Source: Rhizobium aethiopicum
GTDB lineage: Bacteria > Pseudomonadota > Alphaproteobacteria > Rhizobiales > Rhizobiaceae
Length of the DNA stretch: 64,000 nt
NCBI RefSeq assembly: GCF_900094625.1
Contig: NZ_FMAJ01000007.1
Coordinates: forward strand, 62,001-126,000
Direction of reading: 5' to 3'
Part shown: in pieces, positions 45,151 through 53,948 of the stretch
Layout: the number at the start of each line of letters is the position of its first letter
How positions within the stretch are numbered: position 1 is the first letter of the stretch
The notes under the pieces: model-generated
Seen by the model: the letters and a program-made list of their open reading frames with translations, nothing else
The model's database searches: none
Told to the model about the DNA's origin: nothing
Translations under genes and position numbers: made by a program

Positions 45151-45372
45151 TTAGAGGCCGAGGCCGCCGAAACGCTTGTTGAACTTGGAAACGCGGCCGC
45201 CGCGGTCCATGAGCTGCTGGTTGCCGCCGGTCCATGCCGGATGCGACTTGGAGTCGATTTCGAGGTTCATGACAGCGCCTTCCGAACCCCAGGTCGAGCG
45301 GGTTTCGTATTCGGTGCCATCGGTCATGACTACCTTGATCGTGTGATAGTCGGGATGGATGCCTGCCTTCAT
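45151..45372 (-). CDS. rpmE: 50S ribosomal protein L31
   Basis: The 73-residue protein [20 protein letters not shown] with [19 protein letters not shown] and [10 protein letters not shown] is L31. It has no Cys, so it is the non-zinc form. The ATG fits the family; an upstream reading adds 13 residues. It is divergent from an ABC-exporter gene. Confidence 0.97.
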   Translation of the reverse strand: MKAGIHPDYHTIKVVMTDGTEYETRSTWGSEGAVMNLEIDSKSHPAWTGGNQQLMDRGGRVSKFNKRFGGLGL

Positions 45373-45565
45373 AACAATCTTCCTGCGATACCGGAGTTCA
45401 ATTTGCCGCATGCAGTTGCGGCCAACGAACCGTTTGAATAAATGAAGCCGCAGTCGTGATGGCTACGGCTTCCCATTAGGATGCGGTGCCTATACATGAA
45501 GGACGCCTAGATAACAAGAGCCAACAGGCTGCATTGCGCGGCTCCTGCGGGCGAACGGAGACGAT

Positions 45566-47368
45566 TTGGCAGAACAGGCACAGGCTGAGGAAAACAAGAG
45601 GCGGTCGCTGCGGCCGCTCGGCAGGCTGACGCCTTACGTCATGCGTTATCGCGGCCTCGTGGCCGGCGCGCTGTTTTCACTGACGCTTGCCGCCGTCACC
45701 TCGCTGGCGCTGCCGCTTGCGGTGCGCCGCATGATCGATCACGGCTTCACCCGGTCCGACGGCAGCTTCATCAACAGCTACTTTGCCATGCTGATGGTCA
45801 TGGCGATCGTGCTCGCGGTCGCGAGCGCCTTGCGCTATTATTTCGTCATCACCATCGGCGAGCGCATCGTCGCCGATCTTCGCCGCGACGTCTTCGACCA
45901 TGTGACGCGGTTGTCGCCCTCCTTCTTCGACGTAAACCAGTCCGGCGAAATCATCTCGCGTCTGACCGCCGATACGACACAGATCAAGTCAGCCGTCGGC
46001 GCCACCGCCTCGGTGGCGCTGAGGAACCTCATTCTCTGTCTCGGCGCCATGGGCATGATGGTCGTGACCTCGCCGAAACTTTCGAGCCTCGTCATCGGGG
46101 CCATCCCGCTGATCGTTTTCCCGCTCGTCGCCTTCGGCCGCTCGGTGCGCAGGCGTTCGCGCGCCGCCCAGGACACGCTTGCCGAAGCGTCCGCCTTCGC
46201 CAACGAGACGATCGCCGCTACCCGTACGGTACAGGCCTTCAACGGCGAGGATGCCGCGGCGACACGTTACGGCAGCGCCGTCGAATCCGCCTACGCGGCC
46301 GCGCGCGCCGCTATCCGGTCGCGCGCGCTGCTGACCGGGATCGCCATCACGCTGATCTTCGGCAGCGTCGTCGCCGTGCTTTGGGTCGGCGCCCACAGCG
46401 TGCTTGCCGGCACGCTGTCGGCCGGCACGCTCGGCCAGTTCCTGCTCTACGCCGTCATCTCCGCGGGCTCGCTCGGCGCGCTGTCCGAGGTTTGGGGCGA
46501 ACTCTCGCAGGCGGCCGGCGCCGCCGACCGGCTGACGGAGCTTCTCGACGAGGTCTCGCCGATCGCCGCTCCGGCCAGCCCCGAGGCGCTTCCCTCGCCC
46601 AGCCGTGGTCGGGTCGAGTTTTCCGGGGTACATTTCGCCTATCCCTCGCGCCCCGGCAAATCGGCCCTGCATGGCTTGGATTTAGCCGTTGCCCCGGGCG
46701 AAACCGTCGCCATCGTCGGTCCCTCCGGCGCCGGCAAAAGCACCGTCTTTTCACTGCTGCTGCGCTTCTACGATCCGCAGCAGGGCAGCGTGACGATCGA
46801 CGGTATCGACGCCCGGCTGGCGACACCCGACGCGTTGCGCCAGCGCATCGCCATCGTGCCGCAGGACGTCACCATCTTCGCCGCCTCGATCCATGACAAC
46901 ATCGCCTTTGGCCGCCCCGTTGCATCGCGTGAGGAAGTCCGCGCCGCAGCGATTGCCGCCCAGGCCGACGAATTCATCGCCCGGCTGGAGAACGGCTATG
47001 AGACAAAGGTTGGCGAACGCGGCGTCACTCTCTCCGGCGGCCAGCGGCAGCGCATCGCCATTGCCCGCGCCATCCTGAAGAACGCGCCCGTGCTGCTGCT
47101 CGACGAGGCCACCTCCGCGCTGGATGCCGAAAGCGAGACACTGGTGCAAAAGGCGCTCGACGGCCTGGTGGATGGTCGCACGACACTCGTCATCGCCCAT
47201 CGCCTGGCCACAGTGCTGAAGGCCGACCGCATCCTCGTCATGGATGAGGGACGTGTCGTCGAGGAAGGCACGCATCAAAGCCTGATCCGCCACGGTGGCA
47301 TCTATGCGCGCCTCGCCCGGCTGCAATTCGACGCCGCCAACGAGGATGTGCTTGCCGCCGCCAAATAG
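45566..47368 (+). CDS. ABC exporter, fused membrane and ATPase domains (ABCB/MsbA-like)
   Basis: The 600-residue half-transporter has six helices in residues 20-310 and an ATPase domain from about 345 with Walker A GPSGAGKST, signature LSGGQRQRIAIARA and Walker B LLLDEATSALD. It belongs to the MsbA/multidrug-like exporters and works as a dimer; the substrate is unknown. The start is a TTG with GGAG five bases upstream. The first ATG lies 25 residues later, inside the conserved N-terminal region. A TctC-type protein follows 139 bases downstream. Confidence 0.92.
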   Translation: MAEQAQAEENKRRSLRPLGRLTPYVMRYRGLVAGALFSLTLAAVTSLALPLAVRRMIDHGFTRSDGSFINSYFAMLMVMAIVLAVASALRYYFVITIGERIVADLRRDVFDHVTRLSPSFFDVNQSGEIISRLTADTTQIKSAVGATASVALRNLILCLGAMGMMVVTSPKLSSLVIGAIPLIVFPLVAFGRSVRRRSRAAQDTLAEASAFANETIAATRTVQAFNGEDAAATRYGSAVESAYAAARAAIRSRALLTGIAITLIFGSVVAVLWVGAHSVLAGTLSAGTLGQFLLYAVISAGSLGALSEVWGELSQAAGAADRLTELLDEVSPIAAPASPEALPSPSRGRVEFSGVHFAYPSRPGKSALHGLDLAVAPGETVAIVGPSGAGKSTVFSLLLRFYDPQQGSVTIDGIDARLATPDALRQRIAIVPQDVTIFAASIHDNIAFGRPVASREEVRAAAIAAQADEFIARLENGYETKVGERGVTLSGGQRQRIAIARAILKNAPVLLLDEATSALDAESETLVQKALDGLVDGRTTLVIAHRLATVLKADRILVMDEGRVVEEGTHQSLIRHGGIYARLARLQFDAANEDVLAAAK

Positions 47369-47507
47369 CCGGCAGGTGCTTCCGGTCGCACCGCGACGAA
47401 AGTCTGGCGCCGCTGCGCCTCCCCGCGGTTGTTTTTCCGGGCTCCCGCCCTACCCTCTTCATGCCCCTGGGTGGGGATTGCTGTTGAAATCGTGGGAGGA
47501 GATAGGA

Positions 47508-48500
47508 ATGGCGCTTTCCAACATGACGCGACGCACGGGCCTCGCGCTCGCTCTTGGCCTGACTGCAACGCTGGGGCTCGGCAGATCTGCCGTTGCCGCG
47601 GATTTTCCCGATCGCGCGATCACCATGGTCGTGCCCTTCGCGGCTGGCGGCTCGACCGATGTCGTCGCGCGCATCGTCGCGCAGAAGATGTCGGAAGACC
47701 TCGGCCAGCAGGTGATCGTCCAGAACGTTGCCGGCGCCGGCGGCAACCTCGGCGCCGGCAACGTCGCGCGCGCTGAGCCCGATGGTTACACGATTCTGAT
47801 GGGCACGGTCGCGACCCACGCTCTCAATCCGCTGATCCTCAAATCGACCCCTTATGATCCCGAGAAGGATTTCGCGCCGGTCTCACTGCTCGTCGTCGTG
47901 CCGAACGTGCTGGTCGTCAATCCGGAACTGCCGGCAAAGACAGTGCAGGAACTGATCGCCCTCCTGAAGGCTGAGCCCGATAAATACAGTTACGCTTCGT
48001 CGGGCAACGGCACGCCGCTGCATCTTTCCGGCGAACTCTTCAAGTCCATGGCCGGCGTCAGCATGCAGCACATCCCCTATAAAGGCGCGGGGCCGGCATT
48101 GAACGACGTTATCGGCAACCAGGTGCCGATCATGTTCGATAACCTCCCTTCCTCTTCCAGCCACATCAAGGCGGGCACGCTGAGGGCGCTGGCGGTGACG
48201 ACGGCTGAGCGCGCGCCCTCCTTCCCCGACGTGCCGACGGTCGCGGAGTCGGGCATTCCGGGCTACGAGACCTATACTTGGAATGCGCTCTTCGCTCCGG
48301 CAAAGACGCCGAGCGAGGTGGTAATGCGCCTCAATGCCTCGGCCAAGAAGGCGCTCGCCGACCCCGCCGTTGCCGAACGCATGAAGGAGTTCAGCGCCAC
48401 CATCGTTGGCTCGACACCGGAGGAACTTGCCGCCCATGTGAAAGCCGAACTTGCCAAATGGGGACCGGTCGTCAAGGGCGCGAACATCCAGATGGAGTGA
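47508..48500 (+). CDS. TctC/Bug-family periplasmic binding protein, orphan
   Basis: The 330-residue exported protein has a signal peptide (MALSNMTRRTGLALALGLTA; cleavage near AVA-AD). It then has FPDRAITMVVPFAAGGSTDV and QHIPYKGAGPALNDVIGNQV, hallmarks of tripartite tricarboxylate transport (TctC) proteins. The membrane partners TctA and TctB are absent here, so it may serve a transporter elsewhere or another role. GGAGGAG precedes the ATG. A longer reading lies in the upstream gap and is rejected. Confidence 0.92.
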   Translation: MALSNMTRRTGLALALGLTATLGLGRSAVAADFPDRAITMVVPFAAGGSTDVVARIVAQKMSEDLGQQVIVQNVAGAGGNLGAGNVARAEPDGYTILMGTVATHALNPLILKSTPYDPEKDFAPVSLLVVVPNVLVVNPELPAKTVQELIALLKAEPDKYSYASSGNGTPLHLSGELFKSMAGVSMQHIPYKGAGPALNDVIGNQVPIMFDNLPSSSSHIKAGTLRALAVTTAERAPSFPDVPTVAESGIPGYETYTWNALFAPAKTPSEVVMRLNASAKKALADPAVAERMKEFSATIVGSTPEELAAHVKAELAKWGPVVKGANIQME

Positions 48501-48649
48501 TGGGAAGACGTCTGTCCGGAATATCTCCTGTGGACCACCCACTGAGTGCAATGGCAATTCAATTCTCATTAAGGCAGTGGAAAAGCTCGCCATTTTGATC
48601 TAGCCTCCCGGACGCTGATGGTGCAATTTCAGCGTTTCGGGAGAGATCC

Positions 48650-48838
48650 ATGTATAAATTCGAAGTCTACAAGGATAAATCAGGCGAATTCCGTTTCCGC
48701 TTCAAGGCATCGAACGGGGAAACCATGTTCAGTTCCGAGGGCTACAAGGCAAAGGCGTCCGCTCTGAATGCCATCGAATCCATCAAGAAGAATACCTCCG
48801 GCGCCGAAATCGTCGACCAGACGAAGGCCGAAGCCTGA
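48650..48838 (+). CDS. YegP-like DUF1508 protein
   Basis: The 62-residue protein MYKFEVYKDKSGEFRFRFKA, then EGYKAKASALNAIESIKKN, is a single DUF1508 unit (E. coli YegP has two). Such proteins are small stress-related beta proteins of unclear role. A hairpin terminator follows. It is monocistronic. Confidence 0.9.
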   Translation: MYKFEVYKDKSGEFRFRFKASNGETMFSSEGYKAKASALNAIESIKKNTSGAEIVDQTKAEA

Positions 48839-48850
48839 GTGGCAGGACAC

Positions 48851-48870
48851 GGGCGGCGCTATCGCCGCCC
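48851..48870 (+). terminator. Terminator hairpin after the DUF1508 gene
   Basis: Eight-base-pair stem GGGCGGCG / CGCCGCCC with a CTAT loop, followed by TGCTTCTTCG. The remaining 220 bases up to the next gene hold an AT-rich stretch (48920-48975) that may contain a promoter. Confidence 0.75.
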
Positions 48871-49090
48871 TGCTTCTTCGTGCCCTTGAGTGCCGTTGGT
48901 CTCTTTGAGAGCGGCTCATCCTCTTTTGGATTTCCGGCGCTTTTTCTTTTTTCAGTATTTTTTTCAAAGCATGTCGAAACGACCGGCGGTCGCGCCTCAT
49001 TGTCTCGGAACGGCTGAGCCGCTCTACCAGGCATAACGGCTTTCGTCGGCCCGCCTGAAGCAAAGGCAACAACGAGATCAGGAGTTTTCC

Positions 49091-49429
49091 ATGCAATATG
49101 CTCTCATTATTCGCGAAGCCGCCGAGGATTTCGCCCGCCGCAGCGATCCAACTTATCGCGATGGCTGGGTCGCTTACACCAAGGCGCTCGTTCAGGCGGG
49201 AATCATGACCGGCGGCGCCGGCCTGACAGCGCCCGAAACCGGTACGATCGTGCGCCGAAAAGGCGAGGATCACGATGTCCAGGACGGTCCCTATCCGGAA
49301 GCCAAGGAACAGCTCGGGGGCTTCTATCTGATCGAGGTTCCTGACATCGACACCGCGCTCGAATGGGCGACCCGCGTTCCAATTTCCGACAATGGTTCGG
49401 TCGAGGTGCGCCCGCGCCTGCAGATGTGA
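49091..49429 (+). CDS. YCII/DGPF-domain protein, partner of an ECF sigma factor
   Basis: The 112-residue protein MQYALIIREAAEDFARRSDP contains DVQDGPYPEAKEQLGGFYLI (the DGP[FY] motif) and ends with EVRPRLQM. YCII-fold proteins of this DGPF class are consistently encoded next to ECF42-type sigma factors. The sigma gene begins seven bases after its stop. The biochemical role is unknown. Confidence 0.9.
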   Translation: MQYALIIREAAEDFARRSDPTYRDGWVAYTKALVQAGIMTGGAGLTAPETGTIVRRKGEDHDVQDGPYPEAKEQLGGFYLIEVPDIDTALEWATRVPISDNGSVEVRPRLQM

Positions 49430-49436
49430 AGCGGCA

Positions 49437-50687
49437 ATGCGGCCCGATGCCGGACGCGTTGCCGAACAGGTGGCGCGACAGTCCTATGGCAAGCTGATCG
49501 CCTTTCTCGCCGCCCGTTCGCGCGACGTGCCGGCAGCGGAAGACGCACTGTCGGAAGCACTGGCTGCGGCCCTGCGCGTCTGGCCGAAACGCGGCATTCC
49601 TGCCAAGCCGGAAGCCTGGCTGCTGGTGGCCGCCCGCCGCAACCTGATGCAGGCGGCCCGTCACCGCACCGTCGAGACCAAAGCGCAAACGACGATATCG
49701 CTCGCCTTCGAGGAAGCGGAGGAGCGCATGAACGAGGCGGGCAATTCCATCTTTCCCGATGAGCGGCTGAAGCTGCTCTTCGCCTGTACCCATCCAGCCA
49801 TCGACAGCTCCGTGCACACGGCGCTGATGCTGCAGACCATTCTCGGCATCGAAGCGAAGACCATCGCACGGGCCTTCGTTGTTTCGGCCGAAGCGATGAG
49901 CCAGCGGCTGGTGCGGGCCAAGGTGAAGATTCGTGAGGCCGGCATTCCCTTCACCGTTCCGCCTCGACCCGCACTTCCTGGGCGGCTCGCCGCCGTGCTT
50001 TCGGCGATCTACGCCGCCTACGGCCTCGGATGGGACGGTCTCGACGGCGAGGAAGCGCACCATTCGCTGGCCGGCGAAGCGATCTGGCTCGGCCGGGCGC
50101 TTCTGACGGTGCTGCCGGATGAACCTGAAGCGCTCGGCCTCCTCTCGTTGATGCTCCACTGCGAAGCCCGCCGTGACGTCCGGCGTGACGGCAACGGTTG
50201 CTACGTGCCGCTGGACGAGCAGGATCCGGTTGCATGGAACGCGAACATGATCGCGGAGGCGGACGCGTTGCTGCGCAAGGCCGGGAGTTTCAACCATTTC
50301 GGCCCCTACCAGTGTCAGGCAGCGATCCAATCCGTACATGCGGCGCGCCGCCTCTCTGGGACGATTGACTGGCCGGCGCTGACGACGCTCTATGCCGCGC
50401 TGCTTAGGATGAAACCGACGCTCGGCGCACGCGTGGCCCAAGCGGCGGTGGTCGGCAGGGCTTTAAGCCCCGCGCAAGGTCTGGACCTGCTCGACAGGAT
50501 CGATCCGCGCACTATTTCGGCCTATCAGCCCTACTGGGCCGTGCGTGCCTTTCTTCTGGCACGAGCCGGCGACGATGCCGCCGCGGCCGATGCCTACATG
50601 ACAGCGATCGGCCTCAGCGACAGCCCTGCCGTGCGCGCTTTTCTCGCCGAGCGGCTGAAGCAGGCACGCCAGGCAAAGTCGGGCTGA
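49437..50687 (+). CDS. ECF-type sigma factor with long C-terminal domain (ECF42 group)
   Basis: The 416-residue protein has a sigma-70 region 2 (FLAARSRDVPAAEDALSEAL, KPEAWLLVAARRNLMQAARH) and a region 4 (LMLQTILGIEAKTIARAFVV, SEAMSQRLVRAKVKIREAGI). A C-terminal extension of about 230 helical residues resembles the TPR-like domain of ECF42. No anti-sigma factor is nearby. In this group the extension and the DGPF partner replace the anti-sigma role. The ATG chosen lies just after the YCII stop. It ends at the base before a convergent gene. Confidence 0.9.
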   Translation: MRPDAGRVAEQVARQSYGKLIAFLAARSRDVPAAEDALSEALAAALRVWPKRGIPAKPEAWLLVAARRNLMQAARHRTVETKAQTTISLAFEEAEERMNEAGNSIFPDERLKLLFACTHPAIDSSVHTALMLQTILGIEAKTIARAFVVSAEAMSQRLVRAKVKIREAGIPFTVPPRPALPGRLAAVLSAIYAAYGLGWDGLDGEEAHHSLAGEAIWLGRALLTVLPDEPEALGLLSLMLHCEARRDVRRDGNGCYVPLDEQDPVAWNANMIAEADALLRKAGSFNHFGPYQCQAAIQSVHAARRLSGTIDWPALTTLYAALLRMKPTLGARVAQAAVVGRALSPAQGLDLLDRIDPRTISAYQPYWAVRAFLLARAGDDAAAADAYMTAIGLSDSPAVRAFLAERLKQARQAKSG

Positions 50688-51719
50688 TCATTTCTCGGTC
50701 AGCTTCAGTTCGATGCGGCGGTTCGTGGAACGGGCATCCGGCGTATCACCCGGTGCGATCGGCTGGAACTCTCCGAAGCCGGCGGCAACCAGCCGGTCGG
50801 CCGGCACGCCTTGCCCGATCAGGAACTTGACGACTGAAATTGCGCGCTCCGAGGAGAGCTCCCAGTTGTCGCGATAGCGGCCGGTTCCGGCAAGCGGCAC
50901 ATTGTCGGTATGTCCGTCGACGCGCAGCACCCAGTTGATCTCCGGGGGAATTTCCTTGGCGAGATCGAGGAGGGCGGCGGCGAGCTTCGCCATCTCCGTC
51001 TGCCCCTCCGGATTGAGATCGGCGCCACCCGAGGGAAACAGCACTTCCGACTGGAATACGAACCGATCGCCGACGATGCGGATATTCTCGCGATCCGAGA
51101 GGATTTCGCGCAAGCGACCGAAAAAGTCGGAGCGGTAGCGGTTGAGCTCCTGCACGCGTGCAGCCAGCGCCACGTTGAGTCGGCTGCCAAGATCGGCGAT
51201 CTTGGTTTGCGAGACCCGATCCTTCTCCTCCGACGCCTGCAGCGCCGCTTCGACGGCGGCGATCTGGCTGCGGAGTGCGGCGATCTGCTGGTTCAAGAGT
51301 TCGACCTGGCTTAATGCCCGCTCGCTCACCTGCTTCTGCTCGTCGAGCTCCTGCGTCATCGCGCCAATCCGCTTCTGCGCCGCGTCCTGACCGCCCGCAC
51401 CTGCGTTCAGCAGTGCCTGCAGTCGCGAGCGATCGCCCTCCGCACTGGCGAGCGAAGCCTGCAAGTTGGCGACCGAATCCTGCAGATCCTGATTGCTGCC
51501 CTTTTCGAGCGCGAGAAGCTGCGTCAGCTCGTTGATCTGGCTGTTGAGGCGGTTCAGCACCTCGTCACGCCCTGTGATCTCGCGGCTGAGAATGAACTGC
51601 CCGACGACGAAGACCGTCAGCAGGAACATGATGGCGATGAGCAGCGTCGACAGCGCATCGACGAAGCCCGGCCAATAATCCACCGTGCGCTCGCGGCGGC
51701 GGTTGCGGGCAAGAGCCAT
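50688..51719 (-). CDS. MotB/OmpA-like peptidoglycan-binding proton-channel partner
   Basis: The 343-residue protein has a basic N-terminus, one membrane helix (about 18-42) that starts with Asp21 (GFVDALSTLLIAIMFLL), and a coiled coil of about 130 residues rich in Gln and Ala. An OmpA-type domain follows from about 205 (VDGHTDNVPLAGTGRYRDNW, RLVAAGFGEFQPI). Asp21 matches the proton-carrying Asp of MotB/TolR. It follows the MotA-like gene after three bases, so they form a pair. Not flagellar: no motility genes adjoin. The stop lies next to the sigma-factor stop. Confidence 0.88.
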   Translation of the reverse strand: MALARNRRRERTVDYWPGFVDALSTLLIAIMFLLTVFVVGQFILSREITGRDEVLNRLNSQINELTQLLALEKGSNQDLQDSVANLQASLASAEGDRSRLQALLNAGAGGQDAAQKRIGAMTQELDEQKQVSERALSQVELLNQQIAALRSQIAAVEAALQASEEKDRVSQTKIADLGSRLNVALAARVQELNRYRSDFFGRLREILSDRENIRIVGDRFVFQSEVLFPSGGADLNPEGQTEMAKLAAALLDLAKEIPPEINWVLRVDGHTDNVPLAGTGRYRDNWELSSERAISVVKFLIGQGVPADRLVAAGFGEFQPIAPGDTPDARSTNRRIELKLTEK

Positions 51720-51722
51720 GGC

Positions 51723-52850
51723 TTACTTGCCCTCACTCTTCTCTGTGTGGCTTGCACGCTCGCGATGGCGCTCGGTTCTTTCGCCTCCCCGCTCCTGCAG
51801 GCCGATGCGCTCGGCGAGCCGGTCGAGCGTGCGGCGCATTGCTTTCGCCTCGTCCTGCTGCGCTTCAATCCAATCGCGCAGCATCTGCTGCTCATTGCGC
51901 ATGTTCTTGACGAGTCCCTGAATACCTTCGGCAAGGCTTGCCATGGCGGCGACGGAGCGCTGGTTGCCGACACCGCCTTCTTCGGAGACCTTTCGCAGAT
52001 ACTCGGAGAGTGCGCGCATGTCGTCAGAGGAAGACCCGGCAACGGCGTCGAGCGCCGGCGCAAGGTCGGAGCCGACATCGGTGACCGAGGAGAGCCAGTT
52101 TTCCAGCTCCATGTAGAAGCGGTTCTGTGCGCGGCCGGCCTGCAGGTCGAGGAAGCCGAGAATAAGCGAGCCGGAAAGACCGAGCAGCGAGGAGGAGAAG
52201 GCCTGGCCCATGCCTGAAAGCGGCGTGGAAAGTCCCTCCTTCAGCGCCGAGAGCACGTCTCCGGTGCCGTTCGAGCTGGCATCGAGCGATTGGATGACGG
52301 TGCTGATCGAACCGATCGTGCCGATGAGGCCCCAGAAGGTGCCGAGCAGGCCGAGGAAGACCAAGAGGCCGATCAGGTAGCGCGAAACGTCACGTGATTC
52401 GTCGAGGCGGGTGGCAATCGAATCGAGGATCGAGCGCAGTGCCGTCGTCGACAGCGCCACCGAACTCTTGCGGCCGCCGATCAGGGCGCGCATCGGCGCA
52501 AGCAGCCGCGGATTGCGGTTGACCTTGTCGGCGCTGCCTGCGGCGCGGAAGGAATTGAACCAGCGCACTTCGGGGCGAAGCGCCAGCACATGGTTGAAAA
52601 CGAGGATGATGCCGACGGCGAGAACGCCGAGAATCAGGCCGTTGAGGCCGGGATTGTGCATGAAGGCAGTCTGCGTCTGCCTGAAGAGGATGGCGGCAAT
52701 GAAACCGACGATGACGAGGAAAAGCAGCATCGTCCAAAGGAAGGGCATAGGGCTGGAAAGCCTGTGGGCATAGCTGCCCGTCGTCTTTTCGGTGGAGCCG
52801 ATCTCCGCCACATTCACATTTTCCATAGGTTCAGCAGCCTCCGAACTCAT
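51723..52850 (-). CDS. MotA/TolQ/ExbB-like channel protein with long C-terminal tail
   Basis: The 375-residue protein has four likely membrane helices (FLWTMLLFLVIVGFIAAILF, LILGVLAVGIILVFNHVLAL, YLIGLLVFLGLLGTFWGLIG, then SSLLGLSGSLILGFLDL). A C-terminal tail of about 135 charged and helical residues ends RASHTEKSEGK. The last two helices resemble the channel helices of MotA/TolQ. With the OmpA-domain partner it should form a proton-driven stator-like complex in the envelope. The start could also be an ATG eight codons later, which has GGAGG 11 bases before it. The function is unknown to me. Confidence 0.85.
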   Translation of the reverse strand: MSSEAAEPMENVNVAEIGSTEKTTGSYAHRLSSPMPFLWTMLLFLVIVGFIAAILFRQTQTAFMHNPGLNGLILGVLAVGIILVFNHVLALRPEVRWFNSFRAAGSADKVNRNPRLLAPMRALIGGRKSSVALSTTALRSILDSIATRLDESRDVSRYLIGLLVFLGLLGTFWGLIGTIGSISTVIQSLDASSNGTGDVLSALKEGLSTPLSGMGQAFSSSLLGLSGSLILGFLDLQAGRAQNRFYMELENWLSSVTDVGSDLAPALDAVAGSSSDDMRALSEYLRKVSEEGGVGNQRSVAAMASLAEGIQGLVKNMRNEQQMLRDWIEAQQDEAKAMRRTLDRLAERIGLQERGGERTERHRERASHTEKSEGK

Positions 52851-52937
52851 TGCTGCGGAGACTAGAGCAACATTGTGCCGAATTGAAGTATGCCGGGGCG
52901 AAAACCGTGACTTTACAACAGACGGATTTTCGTCCGG

Positions 52938-53738
52938 TCACTTGGCCGGTATCGGCCGCCTGATGACCTCGATCAGCGCCTTATGGATGGCCTCGTTGCC
53001 GGCGACGATCGCGCCGCCCTCCAGAACGGCCGTTCCGCCATCCCAATCGGTCGCATACCCGCCGGCTTCGCGGATGAGCAGGATGCCGGCTGCCATGTCC
53101 CAGGGCGCAAGCTCCGCTTCCCAGAAACCGTCGAAACGTCCGGCGGCGACATGAGCGAGATCGAGGGTCGGCGAGCCCAAGCGGCGGATGCCCGCAACTT
53201 CGCCCATCACGTGGCGAAGTTCGACCAGGAACTTGCCGTGATTGCGCTTTCCGAGCGCAGGCACGCCGCAGCCGATCACGCAATCCGACAGCGCCCGGCG
53301 GGCAGCGACGCGCAGGCGCCGGTCATTGAGGAAGGCGCCGCCGCCGCGCTCGGCCGTATAGAGCTCGTCTGTCGCCGGATTGAAGACGACGGCGGCGACG
53401 ATCTCGCCGTTGCGTTCGAGCGCGATCGAGACGGCGAAGGCCGGGATGCCGTGCAGGAAATTGGTCGTGCCGTCGAGCGGATCGACGATCCAGCGATGCG
53501 CGCCGTCCGTGCCCTTGATCTCTTCGCTCTCCTCGCCCAGGAAGCCGTAGGTCGGACGCGCCTTCATGAGCTCTTCCCGGACGATCTTTTCGGCCTTGCG
53601 GTCGGCGGCGGAAACGAAGTCGCCGGGTCCCTTCACCGAAACCTGCAGGTTCTGCACCTCGCCGAAATCACGCCCCAGCGATTTTCCTGCCTTGAGGGCA
53701 GCCTGAACCATGACATTGAGAAGAGCTGAACGGGCCAT
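52938..53738 (-). CDS. suhB: SuhB-like inositol monophosphatase family protein
   Basis: The 266-residue enzyme has GFLGEESEE (Glu69/Glu70), WIVDPLDGTTNFLHG (Asp86, Asp89) and ELAPWDMAAGILL, the metal-binding set of IMPase. It may act on inositol-1-phosphate or NADP-type substrates; E. coli SuhB also has a role with rRNA transcription. The start MARSALLNVMVQ fits the family; a longer reading adds 28 residues. It precedes the MotA-like gene on the same strand, with an 87-base gap. Confidence 0.92.
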   Translation of the reverse strand: MARSALLNVMVQAALKAGKSLGRDFGEVQNLQVSVKGPGDFVSAADRKAEKIVREELMKARPTYGFLGEESEEIKGTDGAHRWIVDPLDGTTNFLHGIPAFAVSIALERNGEIVAAVVFNPATDELYTAERGGGAFLNDRRLRVAARRALSDCVIGCGVPALGKRNHGKFLVELRHVMGEVAGIRRLGSPTLDLAHVAAGRFDGFWEAELAPWDMAAGILLIREAGGYATDWDGGTAVLEGGAIVAGNEAIHKALIEVIRRPIPAK

Positions 53739-53909
53739 CTGCACATTTTCCTTGGGACTGATACGAGGCGCGCTGCCAGGGGCGGGAATGTCCCTGAACA
53801 TGCATGACAGGCAGCGCTGCAAAGATTGGCGGCCTCAAGACCACAAAATCGCGGAAATTTCAAGGGGAGGCACGCATGTCGCCGTGTCTCGTCGAAAACC
53901 ATCGATTTA

Positions 53910-53931
53910 TTCTGGACAGATCAGTCTAGAA
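53910..53931. promoter_or_regulatory. TetR operator upstream of tetR
   Basis: Near-perfect inverted repeat TTCTGGAC / GTCTAGAA with a six-base spacer, 17 bases before the TetR start codon. The same half-site (TTCTAGAC, 54567-54574) occurs upstream of the SDR gene, suggesting the repressor controls both. Confidence 0.6.
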
Positions 53932-53948
53932 AATGCTAATTGCTGATC

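Noticed and set aside
50688..52850. Zorya-type phage-defence locus
   Set aside because: Only the MotA- and MotB-like parts resemble ZorAB. The tail is much shorter than in ZorA and no ZorC, ZorD or ZorE gene is next to it.
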